Assembly (NCBI RefSeq): GCF_018603905.1 | Contig: NZ_JAHFZZ010000007.1 | Span: forward strand, 499,376 to 563,375 | Direction of reading: 5' to 3' | Origin: Nonomuraea sp. NEAU-A123 | GTDB lineage: Bacteria > Actinomycetota > Actinomycetes > Streptosporangiales > Streptosporangiaceae | DNA length: 64,000 nt | Shown: positions 25,683 through 34,447 of the stretch, piece after piece | How positions within the stretch are numbered: the stretch's first letter is position 1 | Layout: every line of letters begins with the position of its first letter | Program-made: the position numbers and the translations under genes | The notes under the pieces: generated by a model | What the model was told of the DNA's origin: nothing | Database searches by the model: none | The model's input: the letters and a program-made list of their open reading frames with translations, nothing else

Positions 25683-26915
25683 GTGCAATATCAACCTGTA
25701 TCCGTGACTAGCAGCGTCGTTGAGAAGCCGTCGTTCCTGAAATCCAAGGTAGGTGGGCTGCCCCGGCCGTTCTGGGCTCTGTGGAGCGGCACGCTGGTGA
25801 ACCGCCTGGGCACCATGGTGATGCCGTTCACCGGCGTCTACCTGACGCAGGCCAGAGGTGTGTCGGTGGCGGGCGCGGGGCTCGTGATGGCCGTGTTCGG
25901 CGCGGGGTCGCTGATCTCGCAGCTGCTCGGCGGGTGGCTGGCCGACAGGATCGGGCGGCGTGCCACGCTGTCCGGCGGCATGCTGGCCACCGCGAGCGCG
26001 ATGCTGGCGCTGGGGTACAGCACGTCCCTGGCCGCGATCATCGGCTCGATGTTCGTGCTCGGGCTGGTGATCGACGTCTACCGGCCCGCGTCCAACGCCC
26101 TGGTGGCGGACCTGGTCTCGCCGGTGGAGCGGCCCAGGGCGTACGGGCTGCTGTTCTGGGCCATCAACCTCGGCTACGCGGTCGGGATGACGGCGGGCGG
26201 GTGGCTGGCCCAGCTCGGGTTCGGCTGGCTGTTCTGGATCGACGCCGTCAGCAGCGTGGTCTTCGCCGTACTGGTCTGGCGGGCGGTCCCCGAGACCCGC
26301 GCGCCCGAGCGGACGTCGGCGGGCGGGTTCGGCGTGGTGCTGCGCGACCGGGTGATGGTCGCCTTCACCCTCGTCGTCCTGGGGCAGGCGCTGGTCTACC
26401 TGCAGACCGTCACCATGCTGCCGGTCGCGATGGTCAAGCAGGCGGGGCTGTCCACTGGCGCGTTCGGGGCGGCGATGGCGCTGAACGGGGTGCTGATCGT
26501 CGTCGTGCAGCCGCTGGTGTCCGACTGGTTCGGCCGGCTGGACGCCGCCAGGACGTTCGCGCTCGGCCTGGCCGTCACGGGGGCCGGGTTCGCGCTCACC
26601 GCCTTCGTCACCGACGCGGTCTGGCTGGGCGTCACCATCGCCGTCTGGACGGCGGGCGAGATCGTCACGGCCGGCATCGCGGGCACCCTCGTCGCCGCGC
26701 TGGCGCCCGCGCACCTGCGGGGGCGGTACTCGGGGCTGTTCGGGTTCGCGTGGTCGGCCGCCGCGGTGCTCGCGCCGCTGGCCGGCGGGGCGCTGCTGGA
26801 CGTGAGCCCCAAGGCCCTGTGGTTCACGGTGGGCGGCATCGGGCTGCTGTCGGCGGTGGCCATGCTGGCGCTCGGCCCGGCGATCAGGCGGCGAGCACTC
26901 GCACCAGGTCTGTGA
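25683..26915 (+). CDS. MFS transporter
   Basis: 410 residues with about 12 helices. MFS motif A appears as GGWLADRIGRRATLSGG and the N-terminal helix starts at PFWALWSGTLVNRLGTMVMP. It resembles MdtG/MdtH-type drug exporters. Divergent from the DUF5937/ArsR regulator, which is likely to repress it. The GTG at 25683 is the longest start. The first 20 residues are polar and a later start is possible. Confidence 0.87.
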   Translation: MQYQPVSVTSSVVEKPSFLKSKVGGLPRPFWALWSGTLVNRLGTMVMPFTGVYLTQARGVSVAGAGLVMAVFGAGSLISQLLGGWLADRIGRRATLSGGMLATASAMLALGYSTSLAAIIGSMFVLGLVIDVYRPASNALVADLVSPVERPRAYGLLFWAINLGYAVGMTAGGWLAQLGFGWLFWIDAVSSVVFAVLVWRAVPETRAPERTSAGGFGVVLRDRVMVAFTLVVLGQALVYLQTVTMLPVAMVKQAGLSTGAFGAAMALNGVLIVVVQPLVSDWFGRLDAARTFALGLAVTGAGFALTAFVTDAVWLGVTIAVWTAGEIVTAGIAGTLVAALAPAHLRGRYSGLFGFAWSAAAVLAPLAGGALLDVSPKALWFTVGGIGLLSAVAMLALGPAIRRRALAPGL

Positions 26916-26935
26916 CAGAACACACTTTTCGTCGC

Positions 26936-26966
26936 TTGGACGATAAAAACGCCGTCGTACTAGGCT
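26936..26966 (+). promoter_or_regulatory. sigma-70-type promoter of nadE
   Basis: TTGGAC (26936-26941) and TAGGCT (26961-26966) are separated by 19 bases. The -10 box ends 6 bases before the GTG start, so transcription would start at or next to the start codon. That fits a leaderless mRNA and the absence of a ribosome-binding site. Confidence 0.5.
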
Positions 26967-26972
26967 GACCGT

Positions 26973-28745
26973 GTGGCCCAACTGCGCATTGCCTTGGCAC
27001 AGACAAACCCAACCGTAGGCGACCTCTCCGCCAACGCCGACCGGCTGCTCGCGTGGACTCGCGACGCCGCCGAACGCGGCGCGCACCTGGTCGTCTTCAC
27101 CGAGATGTTCCTCACCGGTTATCCGGTGGAGGACCTGGTGCTGCGGACGTCCTTCGTGGACGCCAGCATCAGGACGCTGGGGGAGGTCGCGGTCCGGCTG
27201 CGCGAAGAGGGGCTGGGCGATCTGCCCGTGGTCGTCGGCTACGTCGACCGGACGGGGCTCGCGCCGCGCGCCGGCCAGCCCAAGGGCGCCTCGCTCGACG
27301 CCGCCGCCGTGCTCTACCAGGGCGAGGTGGTCATCCGTACGGCCAAGCACCACCTGCCCAACTACGGCGTGTTCGACGAATACCGCTACTTCGTGCGCGG
27401 CGACCGGCTGCCGGTCTTCCGGCTGCACGGGGTGGACGTGGCGATCGCGGTCTGCGAGGACCTGTGGCAGGAGGGCGGCCCGGTGGCCGTGGTGGGCCAG
27501 GCGGGAGCCGGTCTGCTGGTGGTGCCGAACGCCTCGCCGTACGAGAAGGAGAAGGACGACGTACGCCTGGAGCTGTGCGCGCGCAGAGCGCGTGAGGCCG
27601 GGTGCGCGCTCGTCTACGTGAACCAGGTCGGCGGCCAGGACGAGCTGGTCTTCGACGGCGACTCGATCGTGGTGGACGCGGCGGGCGAGCTGGTGGCGCG
27701 GGCGGGGCAGTTCCGCGAGGAGCTGCTCGTGGTGGACCTGGACCTCCCGGTCTCCACCGCCGAGACCGGGGCGTTCCCGCACGACGCGGGCGACGGCTCC
27801 ACGATCACCGTGGACCGCCTGGTGCTGTCGTCGGAGCCGGTCGAGCCGCGCGAGCCGTTGCCCGCGCCGGTGGCCGAGCGGCTCGACCTGCACGCGGAGG
27901 TCTACTCGGCGCTGGTGCTCGCGGTACGCGACTACGTGGCCAAGAACGGCTTCCAGTCGGTGATCCTGGGCCTGTCCGGCGGCATCGACTCGGCGCTGAC
28001 CGCGACTATCGCCTCCGACGCGATCGGGCCCGAGCGGGTGCACGTGGTGCTGATGCCCTCGCGCTACTCCTCGGACCACTCCCTCGGCGACGCCGAGGAC
28101 CTCGTGCGCAGGCAGGGCGTCAACGCCCAGGTGGTGCCGATCGCCGACATCGTCGACTCCTTCGAGAAGGAGATCAGCCTGTCCGGGCTGGCCGCCGAGA
28201 ACCTGCAGGCCCGCGTCCGCGGCATGATCCTCATGGGCCTGTCGAACGAGCACGGTCACCTGGTGCTGACCACCGGCAACAAGAGCGAGCTGGCGACCGG
28301 CTACTCCACGCTGTACGGCGACTCGGCGGGCGGCTTCGCGCCGATCAAGGACGTGCCGAAGACGATGGTGTGGGAGCTGTCGCGCTGGCGCAACGCCCAT
28401 GGCGACCCGTCGTTCCACCTCGACGCCGAGCGGCCCATCCCGGAGAACTCGATCACCAAGGAGCCGAGCGCCGAGCTGCGGCCCGGCCAGCGCGACACCG
28501 ACTCGCTGCCGCCGTACGAGGTGCTGGACCGGCTGCTCGACGACTATGTCGAGAAGGACATGGGCTCGCAGGAGCTCATCGCGGCCGGCCACGACCCGGA
28601 GCTGGTGACGCGCATCATCCGGCTGGTCGACCTGGCCGAGTACAAGCGCCGCCAGTACCCACCCGGCCCGAAGATCACCCCGAAGAACTTCGGCCGGGAC
28701 CGGCGCCTCCCGATCACCAGCCGGTGGCGCGAGACGACCACCTGA
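26973..28745 (+). CDS. nadE: glutamine-dependent NAD+ synthetase
   Basis: 590-residue cytosolic enzyme that amidates nicotinate adenine dinucleotide in the last step of NAD synthesis. The N-terminal nitrilase-type glutaminase has the Glu-Lys-Cys triad (Glu44 in FTEMFLTGYP, Lys in AKHHLPNYGVF, Cys in AVCEDLWQEGG). The C-terminal synthetase has the P-loop LSGGIDSALT near residue 333, TGNKSELATGYSTLYGD and the conserved tail PITSRWRE. Length is that of the two-domain NadE with a short glutaminase, as in other actinomycetes. The start GTG is chosen from the alignment of MAQLRIALAQTNPTVGD. Confidence 0.96.
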   Translation: MAQLRIALAQTNPTVGDLSANADRLLAWTRDAAERGAHLVVFTEMFLTGYPVEDLVLRTSFVDASIRTLGEVAVRLREEGLGDLPVVVGYVDRTGLAPRAGQPKGASLDAAAVLYQGEVVIRTAKHHLPNYGVFDEYRYFVRGDRLPVFRLHGVDVAIAVCEDLWQEGGPVAVVGQAGAGLLVVPNASPYEKEKDDVRLELCARRAREAGCALVYVNQVGGQDELVFDGDSIVVDAAGELVARAGQFREELLVVDLDLPVSTAETGAFPHDAGDGSTITVDRLVLSSEPVEPREPLPAPVAERLDLHAEVYSALVLAVRDYVAKNGFQSVILGLSGGIDSALTATIASDAIGPERVHVVLMPSRYSSDHSLGDAEDLVRRQGVNAQVVPIADIVDSFEKEISLSGLAAENLQARVRGMILMGLSNEHGHLVLTTGNKSELATGYSTLYGDSAGGFAPIKDVPKTMVWELSRWRNAHGDPSFHLDAERPIPENSITKEPSAELRPGQRDTDSLPPYEVLDRLLDDYVEKDMGSQELIAAGHDPELVTRIIRLVDLAEYKRRQYPPGPKITPKNFGRDRRLPITSRWRETTT

Positions 28746-28834
28746 CGACGCCGATCGGCACCGGCGTCCGCCACCGAAACCGTCGGTGCCGTCATCTAAC
28801 CTGAGGCTCTGCGACTACTTAGGAGGTTCGGGCG

Positions 28835-29425
28835 ATGACATCCATCCCCGTCGAGCGGCTCGGCGAGGTTTGCGACGCCACCGAGCGGTTGATCGCGCAG
28901 GTGCGGGACGAGCAGTGGGCGGCCCCCACCCCGTGCACCGAGTGGAACGTCCGCGACCTGGTCAACCACCTCGTCGCTGGCAACCGCCGGTTCGCCGGCG
29001 TCCTGCGCGGCGCGGTTCCCCCGGGCAACGGGCCGCGCCCACCGGTCACCGACGTGCTCGGTGACGATCCCTTGGCCGCCTTCCGTGACTCCAGCCGCGA
29101 CATGCTCGCGGCGTTCAACGAGCCCGGCGTGCTGGACAAGAAGGTCAGCATGCCGATCGGCACCGTCCCCGGCGTCGTGGCGCTCCAGTTGCGCATCGTC
29201 GAAGGGCTCGTGCACGGCTGGGATCTCGCTCGCGCGATGGGCCAGACCGTGCGGTTCCCGGACGATCTCGTCGAGCAGGCGTTGGCGTTCACCCGCGACA
29301 AGCTCGCGGACGTCCCCCCGGACCGGAGCCCGTTCGGGGCCCCGACGCCTGTGTCGGACGACGCTCCGGCGCTCGACCGGCTCGTCGCCTTCCTCGGCCG
29401 TCCGGTGACCACCGCCACGGACTAG
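28835..29425 (+). CDS. TIGR03086-type mycothiol/DinB-fold metal-binding protein
   Basis: 196 residues with the N-terminal four-helix DinB-like fold of maleylpyruvate isomerase relatives: WAAPTPCTEWNVRDLVNHLV carries the first metal-binding His, and IVEGLVHGWDLARAMG carries the second His and the characteristic HxWDLA. Such proteins are probably mycothiol- or metal-dependent, with few assigned substrates. The ATG has AGGAGG 9 bases upstream. Its 3' end invades the position of a truncated minus-strand gene (29408-29632), so it may have been inserted there. Confidence 0.85.
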   Translation: MTSIPVERLGEVCDATERLIAQVRDEQWAAPTPCTEWNVRDLVNHLVAGNRRFAGVLRGAVPPGNGPRPPVTDVLGDDPLAAFRDSSRDMLAAFNEPGVLDKKVSMPIGTVPGVVALQLRIVEGLVHGWDLARAMGQTVRFPDDLVEQALAFTRDKLADVPPDRSPFGAPTPVSDDAPALDRLVAFLGRPVTTATD

Positions 29426-29632
29426 CTCGGCGAGCTCGATCCCCGCCAGCCCGAACGCCCCGGCATAGGCGTAGAAAAGCGGAATCGGCAGATCACTACG
29501 ACTACCAACCCCATGCGCGAGCACGCCGGTCACCCGCGCGACCGCTGACGGAGCCGTATCCGCCACGTCCGCGACCGCCGGCGGGGCCACGCCCGTCACC
29601 TGTGCGAACGCCCACTGAGACACGCCCGTCAT
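29408..29632 (-). pseudogene. 5' remnant of a membrane protein gene, third in the beta-helix operon
   Basis: An ATG at 29632 overlaps the stop of the cupredoxin lipoprotein gene. It starts TGVSQWAFAQVTGVAPP, then LAHGVGSRSDLPIPLFYAYA and a helix (GAFGLAGIELAELV). The HGVG-x-R-x-DLP segment followed by a helix is how I remember the start of a multi-helix membrane protein encoded next to such lipoproteins in actinomycetes. After about 75 codons the frame continues only as antisense of the TIGR03086-type gene. The rest of the protein is therefore lost. Confidence 0.55.
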
Positions 29633-30006
29633 CGCACCGCCACCTGGGTGAGCACGAGCTTGCTCCGGTGTGTCTCCACCTCGAACACACCCGTCAGGTC
29701 CGCGGTGAACCGCACGGTCACCGGCACGCCGGGCCGCAGCTCAGCCTCGATGTCGTAGCCGTGCACGTGCAGCTCGTCGGCAACGTCGCTGGTCACCGTG
29801 ATGCTCACCGGCCGGCCCTTGGCCACCTCCAGCCACCCCGACGGCGGGCTCACCTTGCCCCCGGCGATGGTGATCTCCGCGTTCGGCCGCGCGCTGGGCG
29901 ATCCCGTGGACACTTCGTGGCTGTTGCCGGGAATGTGGTGGGTCTGCGACAGCGGCCCGCACCCCGCCACCAGCGCGCAGGCCACCACGGCCACGGCTCG
30001 CCTCAC
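29629..30006 (-). CDS. lipoprotein with a cupredoxin-like domain
   Basis: 125 residues. The signal peptide ends in the lipobox LVAGC (Cys16), so it is lipid-anchored outside the membrane. The domain shows cupredoxin-like strands: ITIAGGKVSPPSGWLEVAKG, VSITVTSDVADELHVHGYD, then VTVRFTADLTGVFEVETH. HVHGYD and the terminal ETH supply candidate metal ligands, but there is no Cys ligand in the domain, so a blue copper site is doubtful. Its start overlaps the stop of the beta-helix gene by 4 bases and its own stop overlaps the next (truncated) gene. Confidence 0.75.
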   Translation of the reverse strand: MRRAVAVVACALVAGCGPLSQTHHIPGNSHEVSTGSPSARPNAEITIAGGKVSPPSGWLEVAKGRPVSITVTSDVADELHVHGYDIEAELRPGVPVTVRFTADLTGVFEVETHRSKLVLTQVAVR

Positions 30007-32108
30007 GCGGGCACCTCGGCCTGGGCGGGCGTCTCATCCACCGTACGGCGACGCCGGGGCGCGAGGACGACCACCGCGCACAGCACCCAGATCCCGGTGA
30101 GCAGCCCGCGACTCCAGCCGGGCCCCAGCGGGATCACCGGGATCAGGTAGACCACCCGGTCGAACGCATCCACCCCGGCCAGCAACCCCAGCACGATCGT
30201 GAACCAGCCGAAAACCGGCCGCCCGCGCCGCAGCGCCGCACCGAGGCAGAGCCACCAGGCAGCCATGAGCAGCAACGCGAGCGCCGCCAGCAGCGTGCTC
30301 TCGGCGGCGGCGGCGACCACGTCGAGCGCCAGCCCCACGAACCCGCACAGGCTCCCGGCCACGATCAGCCGCTGCCGGTACTCGCTGCGCGCGGCCACCG
30401 CCGGGGCCACGCCGTTGCTCGACGGATCGCCCTTGCGCAGCCGTACGGCCTGGCCGGCCCGCCGGCAGAACAGGGCCGCGATCAGCCCGAGCACCACCGA
30501 GCCGCCCAGGGCGAGCTGGGTCTCCACCTTGCCGAAGCCACTTGCGCCGAACCAGTCGCAGCCCGCGGGCAGCCGCGCCTGCGCGGCGCTGTAGTCGGCG
30601 CACAGATAGAGCTTGGTGAGCTTCACGGGCTCGGCCAGCCAGCGGCTGGAGCCACCGGATAATTCGGGCGCCTGGGCCGCGCAGACCGGCAGCATCGCCG
30701 GCGAGGACCTGCCCACGTCGGCCTGCCAGCAGTTGCCGGTCCCCTGACCGTCCCACCAGACGTCCAAGGCGTTGGGCCGCCGCTCGCCGGTGGGGCTCAC
30801 CCCGAAGACATTGCCCTCGTAGCGGTTGTAGTTGGACGTGTCGGCCTGCTTGGCCAGGTCGTTCTCGCCCCTGATGAACGCGGGGACGCCGAAGAGCCCG
30901 AAGGCCGCGCGGTTGTGGCCCCAGATCTGGTTGTTCCGGAAGACGTTGTAGTTGCCGCCCGCGACCAGGACGCCGGTGCCCGGCGGGGCGCCCGTCTGGG
31001 AGCAGACCACGCCCTGCTCGTAGCCGCGCTGCGCCGGCGGCTTGGCGCAGGTGCCGTCGCGCGTGTACTCGTAGTAGTCCTTGTTGTTGTCGTGGATCTG
31101 GTTGTGCTCGAACTTGGCGTGGTTCTGCGGCAGGCCGGGGTGGCTGGGCCAGAGGCTGTCCATCGTGGCGCCGACCATGTTGTCGTAGAACTCGTTGTCG
31201 TGCACCCACATCGAGTCGCCCGCGGTGCCCGAGTAGCCGAGCGCGTTGTCGTGACTCTTGCAGCGGCGGATCTCGATGGCGTAGCGCGGGACCTCGTGCC
31301 CCCGGCCGTCGTTGATGTTGGACGCGCTGCCGGGATAGAGGCCGCCGTCGCCGTTGCCGTACGCCTCGCAGTCGGTGTAGAGGCCGTGGTCGCTGGCGAA
31401 GGTCAGGAAGCCGTACTCGTCGTTCCAGCGGGTGAGCACCTGGTCGATGACGAAGCCGTCGGTCTCCAGGATGTACAGGGAGTTGAACGTCGTGCGCTGG
31501 GCGGTGAGGTTCCTGAAGTAGACGCCGTTGGTGCGGTCGGCGCGGATGGCGTTCAGCTTGCGGTACTGGGCGTCGACGATCACGTCGAGGGGAGACGCTC
31601 CGGTGCCCTCGATCTGGAGGTTCTTCTTGCCGAGGATGGCGACCAGGTTCTGGTTGTGCGGGCAGCGTTGCTGCTGTTCGAAGGAGAGGATCTGGTAGCC
31701 CCAGGTGGACCAGCGGGCCGGGAGGTGGGCGCAGTCGCCGGTCGGGGCGGCCTGGCTGGGCTCTTCCTGGTAGAGGCCGGGGAGCAGGGCGATGGTCATG
31801 CCCGGCCGGTCGACCTTGTCGACGGCCTCCTGCAGATCCCTCACCCCCTTTTGCTGACATTTCGCGAAAAGGGAGAGGTTGCGCTGCTTGAGGGGGTCCG
31901 GGAAGGCTGCGATTCTTCGGGCGAAGTCGTCCGCGTCTGTTTTGCAGACCAGCAGATCGGGCTCCGCCCTGCGTAAGACGGGTAAGGTGCCCGAACCGTC
32001 GGGCAGCGTGATCGGCCGCTCCTCGTGCGCCAGCGCGGGGGCGGCGAGCAGGAGCAGCAGGGACGAGCTCAGGGCGACGACGGTGGCGAACCTGCGCATG
32101 GGGGGCAT
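30003..32108 (-). CDS. secreted beta-helix protein with C-terminal membrane domain
   Basis: 701 residues. The signal peptide (VVALSSSLLLLLAAPALA) is followed by a right-handed parallel beta-helix region (about residues 90-450) with repeated short strands and N-ladder elements such as FEHNQIHDNNKDY, WVHDNEFYDN and YNVFRNNQIWGHN, as in NosD/CASH-type proteins. Several Cys pairs lie in it. The C-terminal 150 residues have five or so membrane helices (from ALGGSVVLGLIAALFC onward) and a charged tail. It is first gene of an overlapping operon with a cupredoxin-like lipoprotein. A cell-surface metal-related role is inference. Confidence 0.8.
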   Translation of the reverse strand: MPPMRRFATVVALSSSLLLLLAAPALAHEERPITLPDGSGTLPVLRRAEPDLLVCKTDADDFARRIAAFPDPLKQRNLSLFAKCQQKGVRDLQEAVDKVDRPGMTIALLPGLYQEEPSQAAPTGDCAHLPARWSTWGYQILSFEQQQRCPHNQNLVAILGKKNLQIEGTGASPLDVIVDAQYRKLNAIRADRTNGVYFRNLTAQRTTFNSLYILETDGFVIDQVLTRWNDEYGFLTFASDHGLYTDCEAYGNGDGGLYPGSASNINDGRGHEVPRYAIEIRRCKSHDNALGYSGTAGDSMWVHDNEFYDNMVGATMDSLWPSHPGLPQNHAKFEHNQIHDNNKDYYEYTRDGTCAKPPAQRGYEQGVVCSQTGAPPGTGVLVAGGNYNVFRNNQIWGHNRAAFGLFGVPAFIRGENDLAKQADTSNYNRYEGNVFGVSPTGERRPNALDVWWDGQGTGNCWQADVGRSSPAMLPVCAAQAPELSGGSSRWLAEPVKLTKLYLCADYSAAQARLPAGCDWFGASGFGKVETQLALGGSVVLGLIAALFCRRAGQAVRLRKGDPSSNGVAPAVAARSEYRQRLIVAGSLCGFVGLALDVVAAAAESTLLAALALLLMAAWWLCLGAALRRGRPVFGWFTIVLGLLAGVDAFDRVVYLIPVIPLGPGWSRGLLTGIWVLCAVVVLAPRRRRTVDETPAQAEVPA

Positions 32109-32120
32109 GGCCGCGACGCT

Positions 32121-32139
32121 AGAACACCACTCATGTTCT
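32121..32139. promoter_or_regulatory. inverted repeat upstream of the beta-helix operon
   Basis: AGAACA and TGTTCT are separated by 7 bases, 12 bases upstream of the operon's start at 32108. Flanking CTAG elements extend the symmetry. A repressor site at this position would block transcription. The cognate regulator is unknown. Confidence 0.4.
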
Positions 32140-32190
32140 GCCTAGAGTCAAGATCGAAATGGCCGGGAGAATCTCCCGGCCATCCGCGTC

Positions 32191-32799
32191 TCAACTGTGG
32201 GGCGCTATCCCCGCCATGACCGCGTCGACGATCCGTTCGGCCAGGTCGAGGGGCAGATCGCCGGGGGGTCCCCACTTGGTGTTGTGCATCATGGTCCCGG
32301 ACAGCATCGCCATCGCCAGATCGATGTCGAGGTCCGGCCGCAGTTCGCCCGAGGCGATGCCTCGCTCCAGCGTGCCCCGCATGGCCAGCTTGCGCGGCTC
32401 GACGGCGCGCTTCATGAAGCGTTCCATCAGCCGCGGATAGCGATCGGCCTCGCTCATCGCGATGTTCATCACGCACCGGGAGCGGGACTGGCCCGCCTCG
32501 CTGCGCATCGCGTCGAGCAGGACGATCAGGTCGTCGCGCACCGACTCTCCGGCCAGCGCCGGCAGCGGCGCTTTGAGCGTGGCCAGCGCGTCGACGACCA
32601 GGTCCTCCTTGTTGGACCAGCGCCGGTAGATGGTCGTCTTGCCGACGCCCGCCCTCGACGCGATCGCCTCGATGGTCAGCTCCGACACGCCCATGCCCTC
32701 GGCGATCAGGTCGAGTGTCGTCTCGATGATCGCCTTCTCGGCTTTTTCGCTGCGCGGACGGCCCGCCGGACGGGCCGTCGTGGATTCCTGGATCGTCAT
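32191..32799 (-). CDS. TetR-family transcriptional regulator
   Basis: 202 residues with a TetR N-terminal HTH (LTIEAIASRAGVGKTTIYRRWSNKEDLVVDAL pattern over residues 40-75) and a helical ligand domain. It lies 7 bases downstream of a DHA2 efflux gene on the same strand, so pump and regulator form one operon. Repeated CGATACG boxes upstream of the operon are the natural candidate operators, which would make it autoregulated and ligand-induced. Confidence 0.9.
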   Translation of the reverse strand: MTIQESTTARPAGRPRSEKAEKAIIETTLDLIAEGMGVSELTIEAIASRAGVGKTTIYRRWSNKEDLVVDALATLKAPLPALAGESVRDDLIVLLDAMRSEAGQSRSRCVMNIAMSEADRYPRLMERFMKRAVEPRKLAMRGTLERGIASGELRPDLDIDLAMAMLSGTMMHNTKWGPPGDLPLDLAERIVDAVMAGIAPHS

Positions 32800-32806
32800 C
32801 GCGGCC

Positions 32807-34357
32807 TCACACTACCGCTGGTTCTTTCTTTTCCGCCTGCTGCACCGGGCGTGCCTTGCCCGGCATCCACTTCAGCACCACCAGCACGCCCAGCAGCGCG
32901 ATCACCGCGGAGACCAGGGCCGTGATGTGCATGCCGTGGAGGAAGGCGTTGTAAGCGGGCTGGAGCAGTGCCTGCCCCCGCTCGCCGAGTGCGTGCGCGG
33001 CGCCGACCGTCGCCATGATCGACTCACCGGCGGCGTGCTGGGCGCCGGCCGGGAGACCGGACAGGGCGGGCGCGATCTCGCCCCGGTAGCTGGAGGACAA
33101 CACCGAGCCGAGCACGGCCACGCCGAGCGCGCCGGCGATCTGGCGGACGGTGTTGCTCATGGCCGAGCCGACACCGGCCTTCTCCCTGGGCAGCGCCTCC
33201 ATGATGGCGGTGGTCGCCGGCGGCATGATGTTGGCCATCGCGGCGCCCTGGACGAAGAAGATGATCTCGATGATCACGATCGGAGTGTTCTGGTCCAGGA
33301 ACGCGTAGCTGGTGAGCGCCAAGGTGACCACCAGCATGCTGACCACGGAGGAGAGCTTGGCCCCGAACCGCTGGTTCACCCGCTGGCTGAGCGGCGCGAA
33401 GATGAGCTGCGCCGCGGCGAACGGGATCATCAGCGCGCCTGCCTGGATCGGGCTGAAGCCCAGCACGATCTGCATGTAGAAGGTCAGGAAGAACATCCCG
33501 CCCATCATCGCGAAGAAGACGATGCCCATCATGCCGATGGCCGAGGAGAACCGGACGTTGCTGAAGTTACGCACGTCGAAGGCGGGGTGGTCGGTACGCC
33601 GCTCCCACCAGACGAAGGCCGCGAGCACCGCCACGCCGAACAGCGTGGGCGTGAGCACCTCGGCGGAGGCCACGGTGGCCAGCTCGCCGCCGCGGATGAT
33701 GCCGTAGACGATGGCGACCAGGCCGATGATGGACAACAGCACGCCGATCGGGTCGAGCTTCGACGGCTTGGGGTCACGCGACTCCGGCACGATCGTGCCG
33801 ATGAGGATCATGCTGATGATCACGATCGGCACGTTGATCAGGAAGACCGAGCCCCACCAGAAGTGCTCGATCAGCAGACCGCCGGTGATCGGGCCGATCG
33901 CCACCGCCAAACCGACGCCGCCGGCCCAGACCCCGATGGCCTTGCCACGCTCACTCGGCGGGAAGACGTTGGAGATGATGGCCAAGGTCGCGGGCATGAT
34001 GGCCGCGCCGCCGATGCCCATCGCCGCCCTGGCGAAGATCAGCTGCATCGGATCCTGGGCGTAGGCACTGGCCAGCGAGGCCAGGCCGAACATCAACATG
34101 CCGATGAACAGCATCCGCTTGCGGCCCGTGCGGTCACCGATCACGCCGAAGGTGAACAGCAACCCGGCGAACACCAGTGTGTAGGAGTTGATCGCCCATT
34201 CCAGCTCGCTCTGCGTCGCGCCCAGACCCAGGATGGGATCGGCGATGGTCTTCATCGCCACGTTGAGGATCGTGTTGTCGAGCACGACGGCCAGCAGGCT
34301 GAACACCAGCACGCCGAGGATGCCCCATCGGCGTGGATGTCCCGTGTTCGCTTCCAT
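32807..34357 (-). CDS. MFS multidrug efflux pump (DHA2, EmrB/QacA)
   Basis: 516 residues and 14 predicted helices. The opening GILGVLVFSLLAVVLDNTIL shows the LDxTI motif D1, FTFGVIGDRTGRKRMLF is motif A, and GPITGGLLIEHFWWGSVFLI is motif C with the conserved W-x-x-F-x-I-N region of DHA2 proteins. The family exports cationic or amphipathic drugs against protons. Followed by a TetR gene in the same operon. The C-terminus (KWMPGKARPVQQAEKKEP) is polar and cytosolic. Confidence 0.92.
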   Translation of the reverse strand: MEANTGHPRRWGILGVLVFSLLAVVLDNTILNVAMKTIADPILGLGATQSELEWAINSYTLVFAGLLFTFGVIGDRTGRKRMLFIGMLMFGLASLASAYAQDPMQLIFARAAMGIGGAAIMPATLAIISNVFPPSERGKAIGVWAGGVGLAVAIGPITGGLLIEHFWWGSVFLINVPIVIISMILIGTIVPESRDPKPSKLDPIGVLLSIIGLVAIVYGIIRGGELATVASAEVLTPTLFGVAVLAAFVWWERRTDHPAFDVRNFSNVRFSSAIGMMGIVFFAMMGGMFFLTFYMQIVLGFSPIQAGALMIPFAAAQLIFAPLSQRVNQRFGAKLSSVVSMLVVTLALTSYAFLDQNTPIVIIEIIFFVQGAAMANIMPPATTAIMEALPREKAGVGSAMSNTVRQIAGALGVAVLGSVLSSSYRGEIAPALSGLPAGAQHAAGESIMATVGAAHALGERGQALLQPAYNAFLHGMHITALVSAVIALLGVLVVLKWMPGKARPVQQAEKKEPAVV

Positions 34358-34373
34358 GAAAGCACCTTAATTT

Positions 34374-34425
34374 CGATACGACCGAGTTTCGCAACGCTAC
34401 CGTATCGCAAGCTTATTCCGATACG
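34374..34425. promoter_or_regulatory. repeated CGATACG boxes, candidate TetR operators
   Basis: CGATACG at 34374-34380, its complement CGTATCG at 34401-34407, and CGATACG again at 34419-34425 form two overlapping inverted arrangements in the 90-base gap before the DHA2 pump gene. The segment is strikingly AT-richer than its surroundings. Confidence 0.6.
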
Positions 34426-34447
34426 CAACGGTTTCGTTTCGTAAGGG

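Noticed and set aside
25659..28592. 977-codon minus-strand frame across the MFS and nadE genes
   Set aside because: A shadow of GC-biased codons of two well-recognised plus-strand genes, with low-complexity Arg/Gln/His composition.
28796..29407. extension of the truncated minus-strand membrane gene to 278 codons
   Set aside because: Beyond about residue 75 it is only antisense of the TIGR03086-type gene, so the extension was left out and the beginning kept as a remnant.
32630..34444. 604-codon plus-strand frame over the DHA2 pump
   Set aside because: Antisense of the pump, His/Asp/Gln-rich, with no domain.
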